NCBI RefSeq assembly: GCF_904849725.1
Contig: NC_058523.1
Location: forward strand, 204,193,689-204,257,688
Source: Hordeum vulgare subsp. vulgare
Lineage: Eukaryota > Streptophyta > Magnoliopsida > Poales > Poaceae
Direction of reading: 5' to 3'
Length of the DNA stretch: 64,000 bases
Part shown: positions 20,370 to 32,514 of the stretch, piece after piece
Numbering within the stretch: the stretch's first letter is position 1
How the letters are laid out: each line of letters opens with the position of its first letter
Notes under the pieces: generated by a model
Databases searched by the model: none
What the model was told of the DNA's origin: nothing
The model's input: the letters and a program-made list of their open reading frames with translations, nothing else
Position numbers and translations under genes: made by a program

Positions 20370-22995
20370 CCCAATCGTATGGTGGTATTGTGTTCTTGGA
20401 GGAAGATTTCAGGGATTGAGGAGCTTGCAATCGATCATATGAAGGAGAGCCGGCAAGGAATAATCGCACTAGATAATCCGACATGGGACAACCTTGGTGG
20501 AGCCGATAAATTCTTGATCTTGTGACCAGATTTCGGTGATGCAAGATTGAGTTCGAGAGTTTAGGGTTTCGTGCACCGTAAGGCAGATCAATTTCTGGTG
20601 CACTGCTATCAAGTCGTGCACTCTCATGTTGTCCGAGATCAACGAGACTTTCCAACACGGTTGCAGTAGTTTCTCTGCCCAGTTACCGATGTCGCGAGGC
20701 ACGGCCGTATCAAGTCAAAACTGGTAGAAGGGGACCCGAAACAGACTCGTACCTCAAACACCAAAATCAGGCAAGTTTGCATGAAAAAAAGGGGCGCTGA
20801 TGGAGTTCGTCTCGCACACGGTGCCTCGCGGCGCCAACCAGATCAGGCGTACAAAATTGTTCAAGTTGTTTCTACAATGGCTCGCATTCAAAAAAGAGGG
20901 TGCCCGCACACATTGTAAAAAAGGCATTTTGGCTAGTTGCCCTTGCATGGCATGGAAAGTACTACCCACGTGACCCTATTTCCTACGTGGGGGGAGAAAA
21001 CATAAGGAGAAAGACATGAAAACAAGAGAGGACCACGACCCAAAAACAGATCGACACGGATTCGACGTCGTTGCCTCGCTTGCTGGCCGCCGCGTCGCTC
21101 CAAGCCGGCCTCACTACGCTGCTGCGCGTCCGAGCAGGCGTCGCCCCACCGCACCTTCCTGTGCCCCGCCATAGGACACCTCGCTTTGCATTGCCAAGTC
21201 CGAACTGGCCTCGTGCGCCTCTGTCACTGGGGTCCAAGTCGGCTCGTCCTGCGGAACCACCCCGCTGTCTCAAAATCCGGGCCGGACTCACCTCGCTCTG
21301 GAGCAACAACCGCGCTGAGCTCACCATCAGCTCCGCCTCCTTCGCCGCGTCCGCCACCATGGTCGCGCTTGGGTCCACCTGCCTCTGCTCTGGTCGGCCG
21401 GCTCAGCTTCGCCCTCCATCACACACGGAGATATAGACTCGGCCTTGACTGTCCACATCACTAGCTAGGCTCCACCTCAGCTGTCGTGGCCTCACCTTGT
21501 TGGACGTCATGTCGCGGCACCTACCGCCACGGCCGCACAGGTCGAGCCGCCGCATACGCCGCACCTTACCAGGCCTGCACCTCACCTCACCTTTGGCACC
21601 GCGCAGCTCAAGCCGCTGCATACACCGCACCTCATCGGGCCACCTCCTCGCCATAGACCCGTCACCGGCCGCGACTCCCTGCAGCACCTGCGTCCATTGC
21701 CTGCGCCCCCTTGCGCGACTCGCCGTGCCGCTGCCGCTCTCCACCACGCTTGCTACGTTGCGCCCGCGTCGCTCCGCAACTACCACCGTACGTCCGCTCG
21801 CCTCTTGCTCGAGCGCGTCCGTGACCCGGCACGCCGGGTTGACTCTGCTCGTGCGCGTCTATGCTCCCACACGCCAGCTCGCCTTCGCTCGCCTGTGTCA
21901 ACCTTGGGCTGCCGCACACACCGCTTGTACCTCATCTCGAGCTGCCCTCACCCAATCGCGCCCGCACAAGCCACCATAGTTTCTTCTCGCTGGTTTCCTC
22001 AAGTCGCCCTCGCCTCCGTGCTATGGGGCGCCTAGCCACTTCGCTGCTGCAGCCTTGCCTTCAGGCAGCCTCAACTAGAGCCGCCTCACCGCCACACCTT
22101 GTCTTGAGGTGCCGCCGTGCTCGCTACGTCACGCTATGGCTCAGCTGCGCCCACGCGAACCGCCTACCTCCATGCCCTCAGACGCCCCTGCATCGCGTTA
22201 CGCACCCAAGAGCCGCCACCGCACACTGCTACTGTGGCTCGCTCCATCGCGGCCTCACCTCCAAACTCCAAAGTATGAAAAGAAAAGGGGAGCCTGGCCA
22301 GAGAAGAAAGGGGAAAGCTGAAGGAGTTTGGTCATCGGTACTTTTCACGTAATGTATGATCCAACACGAGTATCCGTACTCATCTGTCACCCAAATGTAA
22401 CAGGTGCTATCTGCTCCATTTATTTGTATAGAATATATTATTTTTTGTGAAAACAATTACTTTTGGCTTGTAATATTTTACTATGCAGGACAATTGTTCA
22501 TTTAAAAACGGCGTCATATTGCGAGTTGGAAGCTCGTGTCAATCGAGGTCATGGACGACTCACCATCTATGCCGATTTACAATGACGCGGCGGCCAACTC
22601 TCACGTCCGCGTGGTCAAGGCGACTTACAATGACGCAACCAAATTTCACGTCCGCACGACTAAGACAGCTTACAAGACATCGCCTTCGCGGTCCGGACAA
22701 CATCAACCCGCCGGTGCAGTGTACGCCAGTGTGAGCCGCCCACCAGACGCACTTGAGCCGCCGCCTTCGCTGCGTGGTCTATATCAAAATATGTCAGAAG
22801 ATTTTCTGACACTCATCCGTGAAAAACACACCAGGTGCTATTCATCTTATCTACTTTTTAGTACATGTTATTTTCCCAAGAAAAATTACTTTGGGCTGCA
22901 ACATTTTTATGCAGCGGAATTCTTCATTACAAAAAGTGGTTTTATATCTGAGAGAGGGAGCACGCAAGATAACCCGGCCCCGAGGGCTCTTGCCT

Positions 22996-23225
22996 CATTG
23001 GCAGGCATTTTAAACTCGCCCAAGAGGATGAGTCGCCACGATGCGCCGTTCTAACATGGGTGCCCTGCTTCATTGGCACACATTTTAAAAGTCGCTCAAG
23101 AGGACGAGTCACCATGATGCGTCGTTCAAACATGGGTGCCCTGCTTCATTGGCAGGTATTTTAAAGTCGCCCAAGAGGACGAGTCGCCATGATGCGCAAT
23201 TCAAACATGGGTGCCCGGCTTAATG
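22996..23225. repeat. Three tandem copies of a 76-77-bp unit
   Basis: CATTGGCAGGCATTTTAAA and AAGAGGACGAGTCGCCA recur at 22996, 23073 and 23149, with a decayed fourth edge near 23222. Confidence 0.8.
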
Positions 23226-23234
23226 GCACGAATT

Positions 23235-23715
23235 CATGGTTAAACCTGCCTGTCTACGTGATGCTACTCCGAACCCTTGTACTTCATTTCATGATAAGTC
23301 AATCCAGTTGGACCCTGAACTTATCTGGGTTAAAACATCAATTGGTCGTGAGTGCCGGCTTACAGAAAGCGAGGATACTCCATTTGCCAATAAGCCGCCT
23401 TCGTGGTCAAACCTGCATGTCTGCATGATGCTACTGCGAACCCCGTGTACTCTCGATATGTCAATCCAGTTGGACCCTGAACTATCCAGGTTAAAACATC
23501 GATTGGTCATGAGTGTCGGCTTACAAAAAGCAAGGATATTCCTTGGGCTATTAAGCCGCCTTCTTTGAAACTTGGTTAAACCTGCTTGTCCGCATGATGC
23601 TACTCTAAACCCCGTGTACTCTCGATAAGTCATCCATTTGGCCCTGACTTCCAGGTTAAAACATTGATTGGCCGTGAGTGCCGGCTTACAGAGAGTGGGG
23701 ATAAACCAGTGGCTA
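23235..23715. repeat. Three tandem copies of a ~167-bp unit
   Basis: TGGTTAAACCTGC begins copies near 23235, 23402 and 23571. Each contains GTCAATCCAGTTGGACCCTG, GTGAGTGCCGGCTTACAGA and, in two copies, TAAGCCGCCTTC. Confidence 0.8.
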
Positions 23716-24219
23716 TCAAGCTAATTTCATTGAAGTAAGATTCAAGTCTCATAAACCAGTACTATTTTGTCATATACATGCATCATCTTGCATTGCATCA
23801 TGCATCATACATACATATCATGGCGGTCTTCAAACCGGGTCAAAGCATAAATTCTTGCAGGTGCAAATAAATCTTTGAATAGCCAATTTGGTTGGATTTT
23901 CATCATGGTTTATGATAACCAGTGTTAAATGATTGGGGGTTTTTAAGCTAGCTCGGAAGAATTAACTATTGTCGAAGAGCCGGTCTATCACATATAATGC
24001 CGAGTCATCTAATTGACCCGCCCTTGGATTTCTTCAACTTGTGCTCTGTAGTAAATTACAACACTTATGGATTTCTCAAGGATATATTTGTCGGGTTACA
24101 TTGAAAACCACGGTCAAGGATTTATTTTATCACAAAGGCATCATCAGCTCACATAGTGGATATGATTTTATTCTATAATGCAAGGAATAGTCCCAAGTCG
24201 TTGCAGGCACACAACCTGG

Positions 24220-24680
24220 CACTTGGGGGCTACATTATTCAAACCAAGATTACTTCAAAGTATGAAAGTCCCATGTCGCTGCAAGCATGCACCATGACAC
24301 TTGGGGGCTAATGCAATCCGTTTTTCAAATCATCACATCATCAACACACCCGGCTACCTCAAGGAGATAAGCCGGCCCTGGGGGGCTACAGGTCGCTCTT
24401 TATTTCAGATATGGATTCAAGGAAGAACCGGACCGTGGGGCTATAGTACTCAGTTGTTTCACACATCATGAGGTTCAAATTGAAGACCCGGCCCGTCACA
24501 CACTAATGACCTGGCCCTTAGGGGCTACACCAGCTGAAGCTTCATAAATATAAGATGATTACAAGTCCGAGGCTGCTGCAGGCAAGACAACCCGGCACTT
24601 AGGGGCTACATGGTCAAAGATATTATTGCAAATCGCCAAGTCATCATGAGCTGCTAAACTTGGAGATTGGGGGCTATAGG
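24220..24680 (+). repeat. Ladder of polypurine-tract-like GGGGGCTA motifs
   Basis: GGGGGCTA or GGGGCTA follows CACTT, CCCT or similar at about 24226, 24303, 24380, 24439, 24522, 24602 and 24669, mostly 60-83 bp apart. The true tract at 25178-25187 has the same core. Neighbouring phrases such as GACCCGGCCC recur, suggesting an old tandem repeat. Confidence 0.7.
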
Positions 24681-25176
24681 TAATATGGATATATCAAAAA
24701 ACTGAAGAGTACTTTCAAGATGTCAATTATGAGCAAGACCGGCTCAACATATTTTTATCTAGTTGAAGCATTGAAAGACCGGTTCAGCATTACATGGATT
24801 TCTTTATCCCCAATAGTTTGATCAAGTCAATTGAAGTTCAGTTGTTTGATGGGGCGTTACCAACAATCATGACCCGCCATTATCAATCATAACCCGCCAA
24901 AGCAAGAGAAGCCGGTTCAACATTATGTGGATTTCGTATTCCCTAAATTTACATCAAACCAAAGCATTGGAGGCCGACTCAATGGCGTATATATTTTATT
25001 GCAAAGGACACGTACCTACGAAATGATTGTGAAGACGGCTCGTTAATATGCAGAAGAAACCCGGATTTTCAAAGGAGCCACTTCAGTAAATCAAGTCGGA
25101 CAGTGGAGAAAGTTGGGCCCTTCACATATTTATTATTCTTATTTCAGGAGCTTACCATGAATAGATTCAAGCTAAC

Positions 25177-25187
25177 CTGGGGGCTAA
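25177..25187 (+). other. Polypurine tract of the LARD-like element
   Basis: CCTGGGGGCTAA directly precedes the 3' LTR start TGTCGGGG. Confidence 0.8.
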
Positions 25188-25812
25188 TGTCGGGGATATA
25201 CCCCGCGGTGTAACCCGGCTAGGACTTGACGACTCAATGGCGACTCATTAGTGACCTGGCGGACGGCTCACACATGACTCGGCAGGCAACTCACACAAAC
25301 GACAAAGGCCCAAGGCCCGGCATGTACCCTTGCATACGGCGGCTCATTGAGAGGCCAAGAGGGTCGACTCACAAGAGAAGACCTAAGAAGAGGAAAGACA
25401 CCCACAAGAAGGAAACAAGACCCGGATTAGGATTCAAGAGAGACTAGTCCTATTCCTACTCCTATTAGGACTCTACATGTAAACCTACCCCTTCCACCTA
25501 TATAAGGAGGGGTGAGGCGCCCCAAGAGGGACAAGATTCACAACTTAGGTCTAGACAAGACAAATCATGAGATAGATAGATTAGACACCCACGATATTAG
25601 AGGTGGTGAGTCTGCACCCTTGTAATCGAGATCATCATCTTCATCAATGAAACACAAGCAGGACGTAGGCTTTTACCTACATCGGAGGGGCCGAACATGG
25701 GTAAACTCGTGTCTCTCGATTTCGACAAACCCCTCTCAAGCTGCCACATGGTTGCGATGGCCTCAGACCTAAGTCCTTGCACGAGTACATATGTCATGAC
25801 AAAACCACGACA
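25188..25812 (+). repeat. 3' LTR of the LARD-like element
   Basis: 625 bp, TGTCGGGG to CACGACA, followed by TSD CCATG. It contains the TATA box CTATATAAGG at 25498 and is uninterrupted, unlike the 5' LTR. Confidence 0.92.
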
Positions 25813-25817
25813 CCATG

Positions 25818-26760
25818 CGGAGGCTAACTTGTGAGGCCGTTGCTGATCCGCTCAGAGCACCAGATTACCTTCGTGGAATGCTCGACTCCTGACATGCCTT
25901 GCATGGAAACGGCACTGTTCCTGCTAGTATACTATAGACCGAATCAAGGCCAACTCGCGCTCTTCTTCGAGAAGGTCTACACCATCCTGTCGCGGCTGCT
26001 CAGCTTCAGCCTCGGAATAAAGCTCTACTCGGGTAAAATTGTGAAGGAGATCACTCGGCAAAACGGCTTCGGCTCCATATACCAAGAAGGAAGGAGTACG
26101 TCGAGTTGACCTATTGGGAGTCGTCCTCAAACCCCACAGAACTGACTGTAATTCAGAAACCCAAGCTCGAGTTGCATGATCTAGATCACGCGTGAGTCGA
26201 GGCTTCAAACCTTGAAGGATAAGGCCATTTGCTTGTTCAGCTTGACCGTTAGTATAGGGGTGCGCGACGGATGCGTAATCCACCCGAGTACCTTGGGCGG
26301 AGCAAAAGTGTCTGAATTCTTCCGGGCCGAAGTTGGAACAATTGTCTATAATGATATTGTAAGGAACTCCATACCGGAATGTTATTTCCTTTATGAACTT
26401 GATAGCAGTGCGTGAATCCAACTTTTTTATGGGTTTGGCTTCAATCCACTTGGTGAACTTGTCGACTGCTACAAGCAAATGTGTGAATCCACTATGGCCC
26501 ATTCGGAGAGGACCGAACATATCCAAACCCCACATAGAAAACGGCTAGATGAGTGGAATAGTCTTTAGGGCAGACGCGGGCTTATGTGACAAATTCGAGT
26601 GAAACTGGCATCCTTCACAGTGATCCACGATTTCCTTAGCCATTTCATTAGCATGTGGCTAGAAAAACCAGCTCGGTATGCTTTGGATACAATTGTCCAA
26701 GAGGACGCATGATGACCACAGGCCCCCGAGTGAATTTCCTCCAGAATCAATCGACCCTCT
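25818..26760 (-). pseudogene. Tat pol: integrase
   Basis: Minus strand. The zinc-finger part is at 26565-26760 (LILEEIHSGACGHHASSW, then the decayed HHCC cysteines). The core at 25924-26535 has WGLDMFGP (first acidic residue), YNIIIDNCSNFG (second) and TNGQAEQANG (glutamate). A stop at 25924 and one near 26536 break the frame. The C-terminus continues to 25818 and then at 12450-12345 across the LARD insertion. Confidence 0.8.
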
Positions 26761-26764
26761 TTGG

Positions 26765-27475
26765 GAGAGATGCACCGCTGAGCTACGACAGTTACACTTT
26801 CTCTGTAAAGCTATCTGTTCATTACAGTAAACGCCTTGGATCTGTGGACAACCTGTTGAGCTTCAACCTCGTCTTCTAGGAGTTTTTGTCTCAATATGTA
26901 CATAATATACGAAACCGTCCAATCGGGCGTAATCACCAGAATCTCCATGAACAGATCAATAACTATCGGAATCTCCATGGTCAGGATGGAAGTGCTTGTC
27001 ACTTGTGGGGGTTCTTCAATGAAGGGGTATTCTTGTACCGAATGAGAATGTAAGTGTTCTAGAAACACGTTCCTAGGTACAAGTTTCCGAGTGGATCCAA
27101 TCTTGGCTAGGTCGTCAGCTGCTTGATTTTCACTCGGGGAATATGATGAAGTTCCAAACCTTCAAACTTATTCTCAAGCTTTCGCACTTCATTGCAATTC
27201 CTAGTCATGGCAGGGTTCCTCACATCACATCCCTTCATCACTTGATTGACCACCAAATCCGAATCACCATATACCATTAGGCGCCGGACGCCGAGTGAGA
27301 TTGCCATACGTAACCCGTAGAGGAGTGCCTCGTATTCAACTTCATTATTGGAGGAATCAAAGTGAATCTGGAGAACGTAGCTGAGCTTGTCACCTTTTGG
27401 AGATACCAAAACCACGCCGGCACCAGACCCATTCAACATTTTAGAGCCATCAAAGAACATGGTCCAGTGTGCCGA
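26765..27475 (-). pseudogene. Tat pol: second (cellular-type) RNase H and linker
   Basis: At 27107-27460 FFDGSKMLNGSGAGVVLVSP, then NEVEYEALLYGLRMA and VYGDSDLVVNQV give the D-E-D pattern of cellular-type RNase H. Its presence after the RT-linked RNase H is diagnostic for the Tat clade. The linker at 26811-27068 follows after a stop. In-frame stops also separate it from the RT region. Confidence 0.75.
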
Positions 27476-28720
27476 GTCAATTTGAGTCAGCTATTGCTGT
27501 TCTACCCACTCGACCATGAAATCAGCAAGCGCTTGAGACTTGATTGCCTTCTTTGCTTCAAATTTGATATCAAATTATAGGAGTTCGATGGCCCATTTGG
27601 CCACTCGACCAGCCGCGTCTCGGTTGTTGAGGATCTCACACAACGGAGCATCACTGACGACTAAGACTGAATGATCTTGAAAGTAGTGCGCCACCTTCTT
27701 CACCGATAAATATATGCCATAGAGGAGCTTCTGATAATGAGGGTACCTTTGCTTCGAAGGATTCAACACTTTAGAAATATAGTAGACTGGGTGTTGGACT
27801 TTGTAAGCCTTGCCCACTTCTTCTCGCTCGACAATTAGAACTGTGCTAACGACTTGATTTGTAGCTGCGATGTATAAGAGTAAGGGCTCTTTGTTGTGCG
27901 GAGCAGCAAGCACAGACTGGGTGGAAAGCAGGGCTTTTAGCTCGACAAACGTTGCTTCTGCCTCGGGAGTCCACTCGAACACATCAGACTTCTTCATGAG
28001 TCGGTATAAAGGCAATGCCTTCTCGCGGAGGCGAGAAATAAACCTACTCAACGCCGCCGGGCAATCTATGAGTCTCTGGACATCGTGCACACGCTCACGG
28101 CTTTTCATTCGAACGATGGCACCGATCTTCTCGGGGTTGATGTTGATCCCCCATTCGGAAACGAGGAAACCGAGTAACTTGCCACCAGGAACTCCAAAAG
28201 TGCAGTTAGTCGGATTCAACTTGATGTCATATTTCCTCCGATTGGCGAATGTTTTTGCCAAGCCAGTCAGTAGGTTGGAACCTTTGCGAGACTTGACTAC
28301 GATATCATCCATACAAGCTTCGACATTCCGACTGATTCGATCAAGCAGGCATTTCTAAATCATACACTTGAAAGTAGCACCAGCATTTTTCAAACCAAAA
28401 GGCATGGTGATATAGCAGAAACACCCGAAAGGGTGATGAAGGCTGTCTTTATTTCATTTGGGCCAAACAGACGGATCTGATGGTAACCAGAGTATGCATC
28501 AAGAAAAGATAAATGCTCGCATCCCGCGGTTGAGTCAACAATCTGATCGATGCGGGGGGGGGTGCGGAAAGTGATATTTCGGGCAGAACTTATTGATATT
28601 CTTAAAATCGACACACGTGCGGAGATACTTGTCTTTCTTTGGGACCATGACGGCGTTCGCGAGCCACTCAGAGTGGTAAACTTTGCGTATGAACTTTGCC
28701 TCCAAGAGTTAAGTCACCTC
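27476..28720 (-). pseudogene. Tat pol: reverse transcriptase and first RNase H
   Basis: From 28720 leftward: WLANAVMVPKKDKYLRTC, CEHLSFLDAYSGYHQI (28480-28550), and the catalytic MDDIVVKS at about 28290-28312. The thumb and a degenerate first RNase H follow (VYYISKVLNPSKQRYPHYQK, VVSDAPLCEIL), to a stop at 27575. A frame change near 28425 and a TAG near 28357 break the palm. The first RNase H lacks a clear acidic set, as is common where a second domain exists. Confidence 0.82.
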
Positions 28721-29520
28721 CTCGTCGGTTGCTTTCCGTTTTTCAGCTGCCGACCGACGCAAATGCTCTTTGGCGGTCCTTGCCTTTGGATCGACCCTCA
28801 GACAGTGCTCACGAGCTCCCTAGGCACACCCGACATGTCAGAGGGCTTCCATGCGAAGATGTCCCAGTTCTCACGGAGGAACTAGATGAGCGCGGCTTCC
28901 TATTTGCCGTCGAGTGTCGTTGAGATGTTGGTCGGGGCAGCATCAGGATCTGTCGAGTGAATGCTCACTTTCTTCACCTCACGTGCCGACTGAAAAGCAG
29001 ACTCAGAAGCGGGCTTCTTGGAGCGCATCAGGTCGTCAGGATCAGTGTTCTTCCGGTATTCTTCCAACTCAACCATAGCCATCTGCCGGTCGGCAATCTT
29101 AGAGCCTTTTTGTAAGCACTCTTGAGTTCTCTGTAGATTCCCTGTGACTGTGATCACAACCTTCGATCCAGGCATCTTCAACTTGAGATACACGTAGCAT
29201 GGGCGGGCCATGAAACGAGCGTAAGCTAGATGACCAAGGATGGTGTGATATGTGCTCTGGAAGTCCACAACTTCAAATGTTAATCTTTCTTTATGAAAGT
29301 TCTTGTTAGTGCCGAACACCACGTCCAATGTTATCTGGCCGAGTGACATGGCCTATTTTCCAGGAATGACTCCATGGAACTGCATATTTTTTTGTTGAGT
29401 CGAGACATCGGAATGCCCATCCCCTTGAGGGGGTATGCATACAAAATGTTCATCCCACTTCCTTCGTCCATCAAAACCTTGCGGGGGCGAACGCCTTCCA
29501 CAACCGGATCCACCACTAGA
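28721..29520 (-). pseudogene. Tat pol: aspartic protease region and linker
   Basis: The protease starts near 29500 with PRKVLMDEGSGMNILYAYPL (active-site Asp at about 29470, in a changed DEGSG context), and ends with STYHTILGHLAYARFMARP (29210-29250) in another frame (28900-29349). A stop near 29355 and a frame change separate the halves. The linker to RT contains short acidic stretches only. Confidence 0.72.
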
Positions 29521-30871
29521 GCTTGTCGACCAGGGGTAGCGACGTGAGCAGGGTGATCCGACTGATCAAATGTTATGGGGGTCTGAGACCACTTGAGGTA
29601 TGTGGGGGTGGTGGGAACAGCCATGTTGACCTCTTTGTTTATAACCTTCAATGAAATTTTGCTTTCTACATCAGCAAAAATCATCAAAGTGGCATTGACT
29701 TCTGGAAAATCATCTTTATCTTCTTCATCCTCCTTTTCAAGAGTTTTCTCACTCGACCGATCTTCTTTGAACTGTTGAATCAGCAATCCGCATTGCCGAG
29801 TGGTATGCTTGGGCAATATCAAATTGTCGTCCTCATCTTTCTTCGCGTGGATTGCACACGGCAAATCTAGGACATCTGTTCTCGACAAATTCTTCGACTT
29901 TCTGGGAGGAAACTGCCCTTTGGGCTTCCCCTTATTCTTTCCTTGTGCCGCCAGAGCGGCCGCTTCTGCGTGAGAAGAACCATCAGCCTGGCGCTTCTGC
30001 TTCCTATTGGAGTTTCCACCACCAGCATCATTGTTGACTACCTTTCCCTTACCACTGCGAAGGCGATCTTCCCCTTCGCCATTGGCGTACCAAGTGGCAA
30101 TCTCCATCATCTTGCTCATGGACATGTCTCCCTTTCAACCAAACTTCAGATAAAGTTCCTTGTACCTGACTGTGGCCTTGAAAGTGTAGACTGCTTGATG
30201 CTCAGAAACGATTTCCACCATGTGATGAAGGGTGGTCCACCGCTGGATGTAATCTCTCAGAGTGTCACTCGGCTTCTGAACACAATGTTGTAACTCGGAC
30301 AAACCAGCAGGATGTTTGCACGTGCCCTTGAAATTTTTAATGAATACTAGAGCAAGATCTTCCCAGCAATAGATGCTAGAAGGAGCCAACTGATTCAGCC
30401 ACGCCCGGTCTGTACCATCCAACATGAGAGACAAATGCTTCATGGCGATGTTGTCCTTTCCTCCGCCAATCTGCACTGCCACTCGGTAATCATCGAGCCA
30501 TGTATCAACCTTTGATTCTCCTCTAAACTTGCTTATTCCAGCCGCCAACCTGAAGCTGGGGGGAATATCAGCAAATCTAATTGCCATGCTGAAACACTCG
30601 GGACCACAGACAACGGTGCCGCTTCCACTCGGATGATCTCTATCAGAACCATCTCTATGAGCCTTGCCCCTGTCAATCCACCTCTGCACGAGTACATTCC
30701 TCACATCAAACCCAGGACTCCGATCATCATCGAACGGGCGCCTATCGTCGTAGTATCGGGACACATACGAACCACTCCGCGGGGGAGAATGCACTCGACG
30801 GCGGTCATCATGGTGATAACGGGGAGCAAATTGATTTCGCCCCTGATCTCTGTACTAGTCCTCATGGTAAC
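29521..30871 (-). pseudogene. Tat gag
   Basis: The gag core (PF03732-type) at 30135-30794 includes FRGESKVDTWLDDYRVAV, AWLNQLAPSSIYCWEDL and SDTLRDYIQRWTTLHH. An in-frame TGA at 30135 separates it from a basic segment (29331-30125) with KGKPKGQFPPRKSK and a CXXH-like CAIH...CGLL zinc-knuckle remnant. Upstream codons (30795-30871) continue the frame through one stop until the composite block inserts at 30872. The N-terminus is missing and may have been lost in the recombination described in the findings. Confidence 0.78.
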
Positions 30872-32499
30872 TGATGTCAGCTATGCTAATGCACAAAAGT
30901 CCTTCCAATGGCGCCAGAAACAGGTGTATCGACGGCACCAGGAATCCTTCAACTGCGGCTACGCCTTAAGGGACTTCCTAGGCAAGTATGCAAAGGATTT
31001 CCCCCGTGGCCTTGGAGCCTTCCGTTGGTGTTCCCTTGAAGCGGAAAGGGTGATGTAGCACAGCGACGGTAAGTATTTCCCTCAGTTTGAGAACCAAGGT
31101 ATCAATCCCGTAGAGGAGTATCATAAGATCCTGCACAACACAAAAGCTTGCTTCCAACACTATGAAGGGGTTGTCAATCCCTTATAGATTGGTTGCCAAG
31201 TGAGAACTGAAAGCAACAAAGTAACAAAGTAAAGTAAAAGCGGAGGTGTAAATGATGGATGTGACTAGACTCGGGGGCCGTAGTGTTTACTAGTGGCTTC
31301 TCTCATGAAAGCAAGTAGACTGTGGGTGAACAAATTACTGTCGAGCAATTGATAGAACCACGCAAAGTCGTGACGATATATGTGCAATGATTATATCTAT
31401 AGGCATCACGTCCAAAACAAGTAGACCGACACTTTCTGCATCTACTACTATTACTCCACACGTCGACCGCTATCCAGCATGCATCTAGTGTATTAAGTCC
31501 ATAAGAACAGAGTAACGCCTTAAGAAAGATGACATGATGTAGAGGGATAATCTCAAACCAATGATAAAAACCCCATCTTTTTACCCTTGATGGCAACTAC
31601 TTGATGTGTGCCTTGCTGCCCTACTGTCACTGGGAAAGGTCGCCACATGGTAGAACCCAAAACCAACCACTTCTCCCATTGCAAGAATCATAGATCTAGT
31701 TGGCCAAACAAAACCCAAGACTCGGAGAGACTTACAAGGATATCAAATCATGCATATAAGAAATGAGCAAAGACTCAAATATATATCATAGATAATCTGC
31801 TCACAAATCCACAATTCATCGGATCTCGACAAACACACAGCCAAAGAAGATTACGTCGGATAGATCTCCATGAAGATCATGGAGAACTTTGTATTGAAGA
31901 TCCAAGAGAGAGAAGAAGCCATCTAGCTACTAACTACGGACCCGTAGGTCTGAAGTGAACTACTCACGAGTCATTGGAGGGGCGATGATGATGATGATGA
32001 AGCCCTCCAACTCCACAAAGTCCCCTCCGGTAGGGCGGCGGGAAGGGTCTCTAGATGAGATCTCGCGGAAACAGAAGCTTGCGGCGGCGGAAAAGTATTT
32101 TCGAGGCTTCCCCGATTTTTTGCGGAATATTTGGGAATATAGAGGCCAAAGATCTAGGTCAGGGGGCGGCCAGGGAGGCCACAAGCCATGCCACCGCTGC
32201 CTCCCCCTGGTGGCGGAGTGGGGGCTTGTGGGCTCCCTGGAGCCCACCTGGCTTGGCCCAAAGGCCCCCTGATCTTCCATTCTGGAAAAAATCATTTCGG
32301 GGTTTTTCTTCCGTTTGGACTCCGTTCCAAAATCAGATCTGAAAAGAGTCAAAAACACGGAAAAAAACAGGAACTGGCACTTGGCACTGAATTAATAAGT
32401 TAGTCCCAAAAAAGATATAAAAGATACATAAAACAACCAAAGAAGACAAGATAACAGCGTGAAACCGTCAAAAATTATAGATACGTTTGAGACGTATCA
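30872..32499 (-). repeat. LTR 1 (outer, 3') of the composite block
   Basis: TGATGTCAGC at 30872 to GACGTATCA at 32499. The first ~165 bp (its 3' end) is an extension also present in LTR2 but not LTR3. It includes TGGCGCCAGAAAC at 30909 and CGGCACCAGGAATC at 30933, decayed copies of the complement of the primer site. Its GC-rich U3 part (32160-32280) matches the 1-256 fragment's family, not LTR2 or LTR3. Confidence 0.88.
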
Positions 32500-32514
32500 A
32501 GCATCCCCAAGCTT
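32500..32514 (-). other. Polypurine tract of internal domain 1
   Basis: GCATCCCCAAGCTTA adjoins LTR1 (minus strand TAAGCTTGGGGATGC). Confidence 0.85.

Larger units (their letters stand above)
20370..25177 (+). other. Non-coding internal domain of the LARD-like element
   Basis: About 4.8 kb with no gag, protease, RT, RNase H or integrase motif in any frame. The block 20980-22260 is GC-rich and full of chance ORFs on both strands (for example 21071-21436, 21497-21979); I recognise no domain there. From 22500 onward it is built mostly of tandem repeats and motif ladders listed separately; 23700-24200 is otherwise featureless. Confidence 0.75.
12451..25812 (+). mobile_element. LARD-like non-coding LTR retrotransposon with a CACTA in its 5' LTR
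   Basis: TSD CCATG at 12446-12450 and 25813-25817. LTRs start TGTCGGGGATATACCCCGCGG and end CACGACA. Without the 7.2-kb CACTA the element is about 6.1 kb. The primer site TGGCGCCCACCGTGGG (20354) resembles that of the Tat element (51503-51520), and the polypurine tract is CCTGGGGGCTAA. No gag or pol is present in 20352-25187, so I class it as a large retrotransposon derivative, possibly mobilised by Tat-clade proteins. Confidence 0.88.

Noticed and set aside
21071..22352. GC-rich ORFs in the LARD-like element (for example 21497-21979 and 21861-22352)
   Set aside because: Overlapping frames on both strands, no recognisable domain, no codon preference for one frame. I treat this as non-coding GC-rich sequence.
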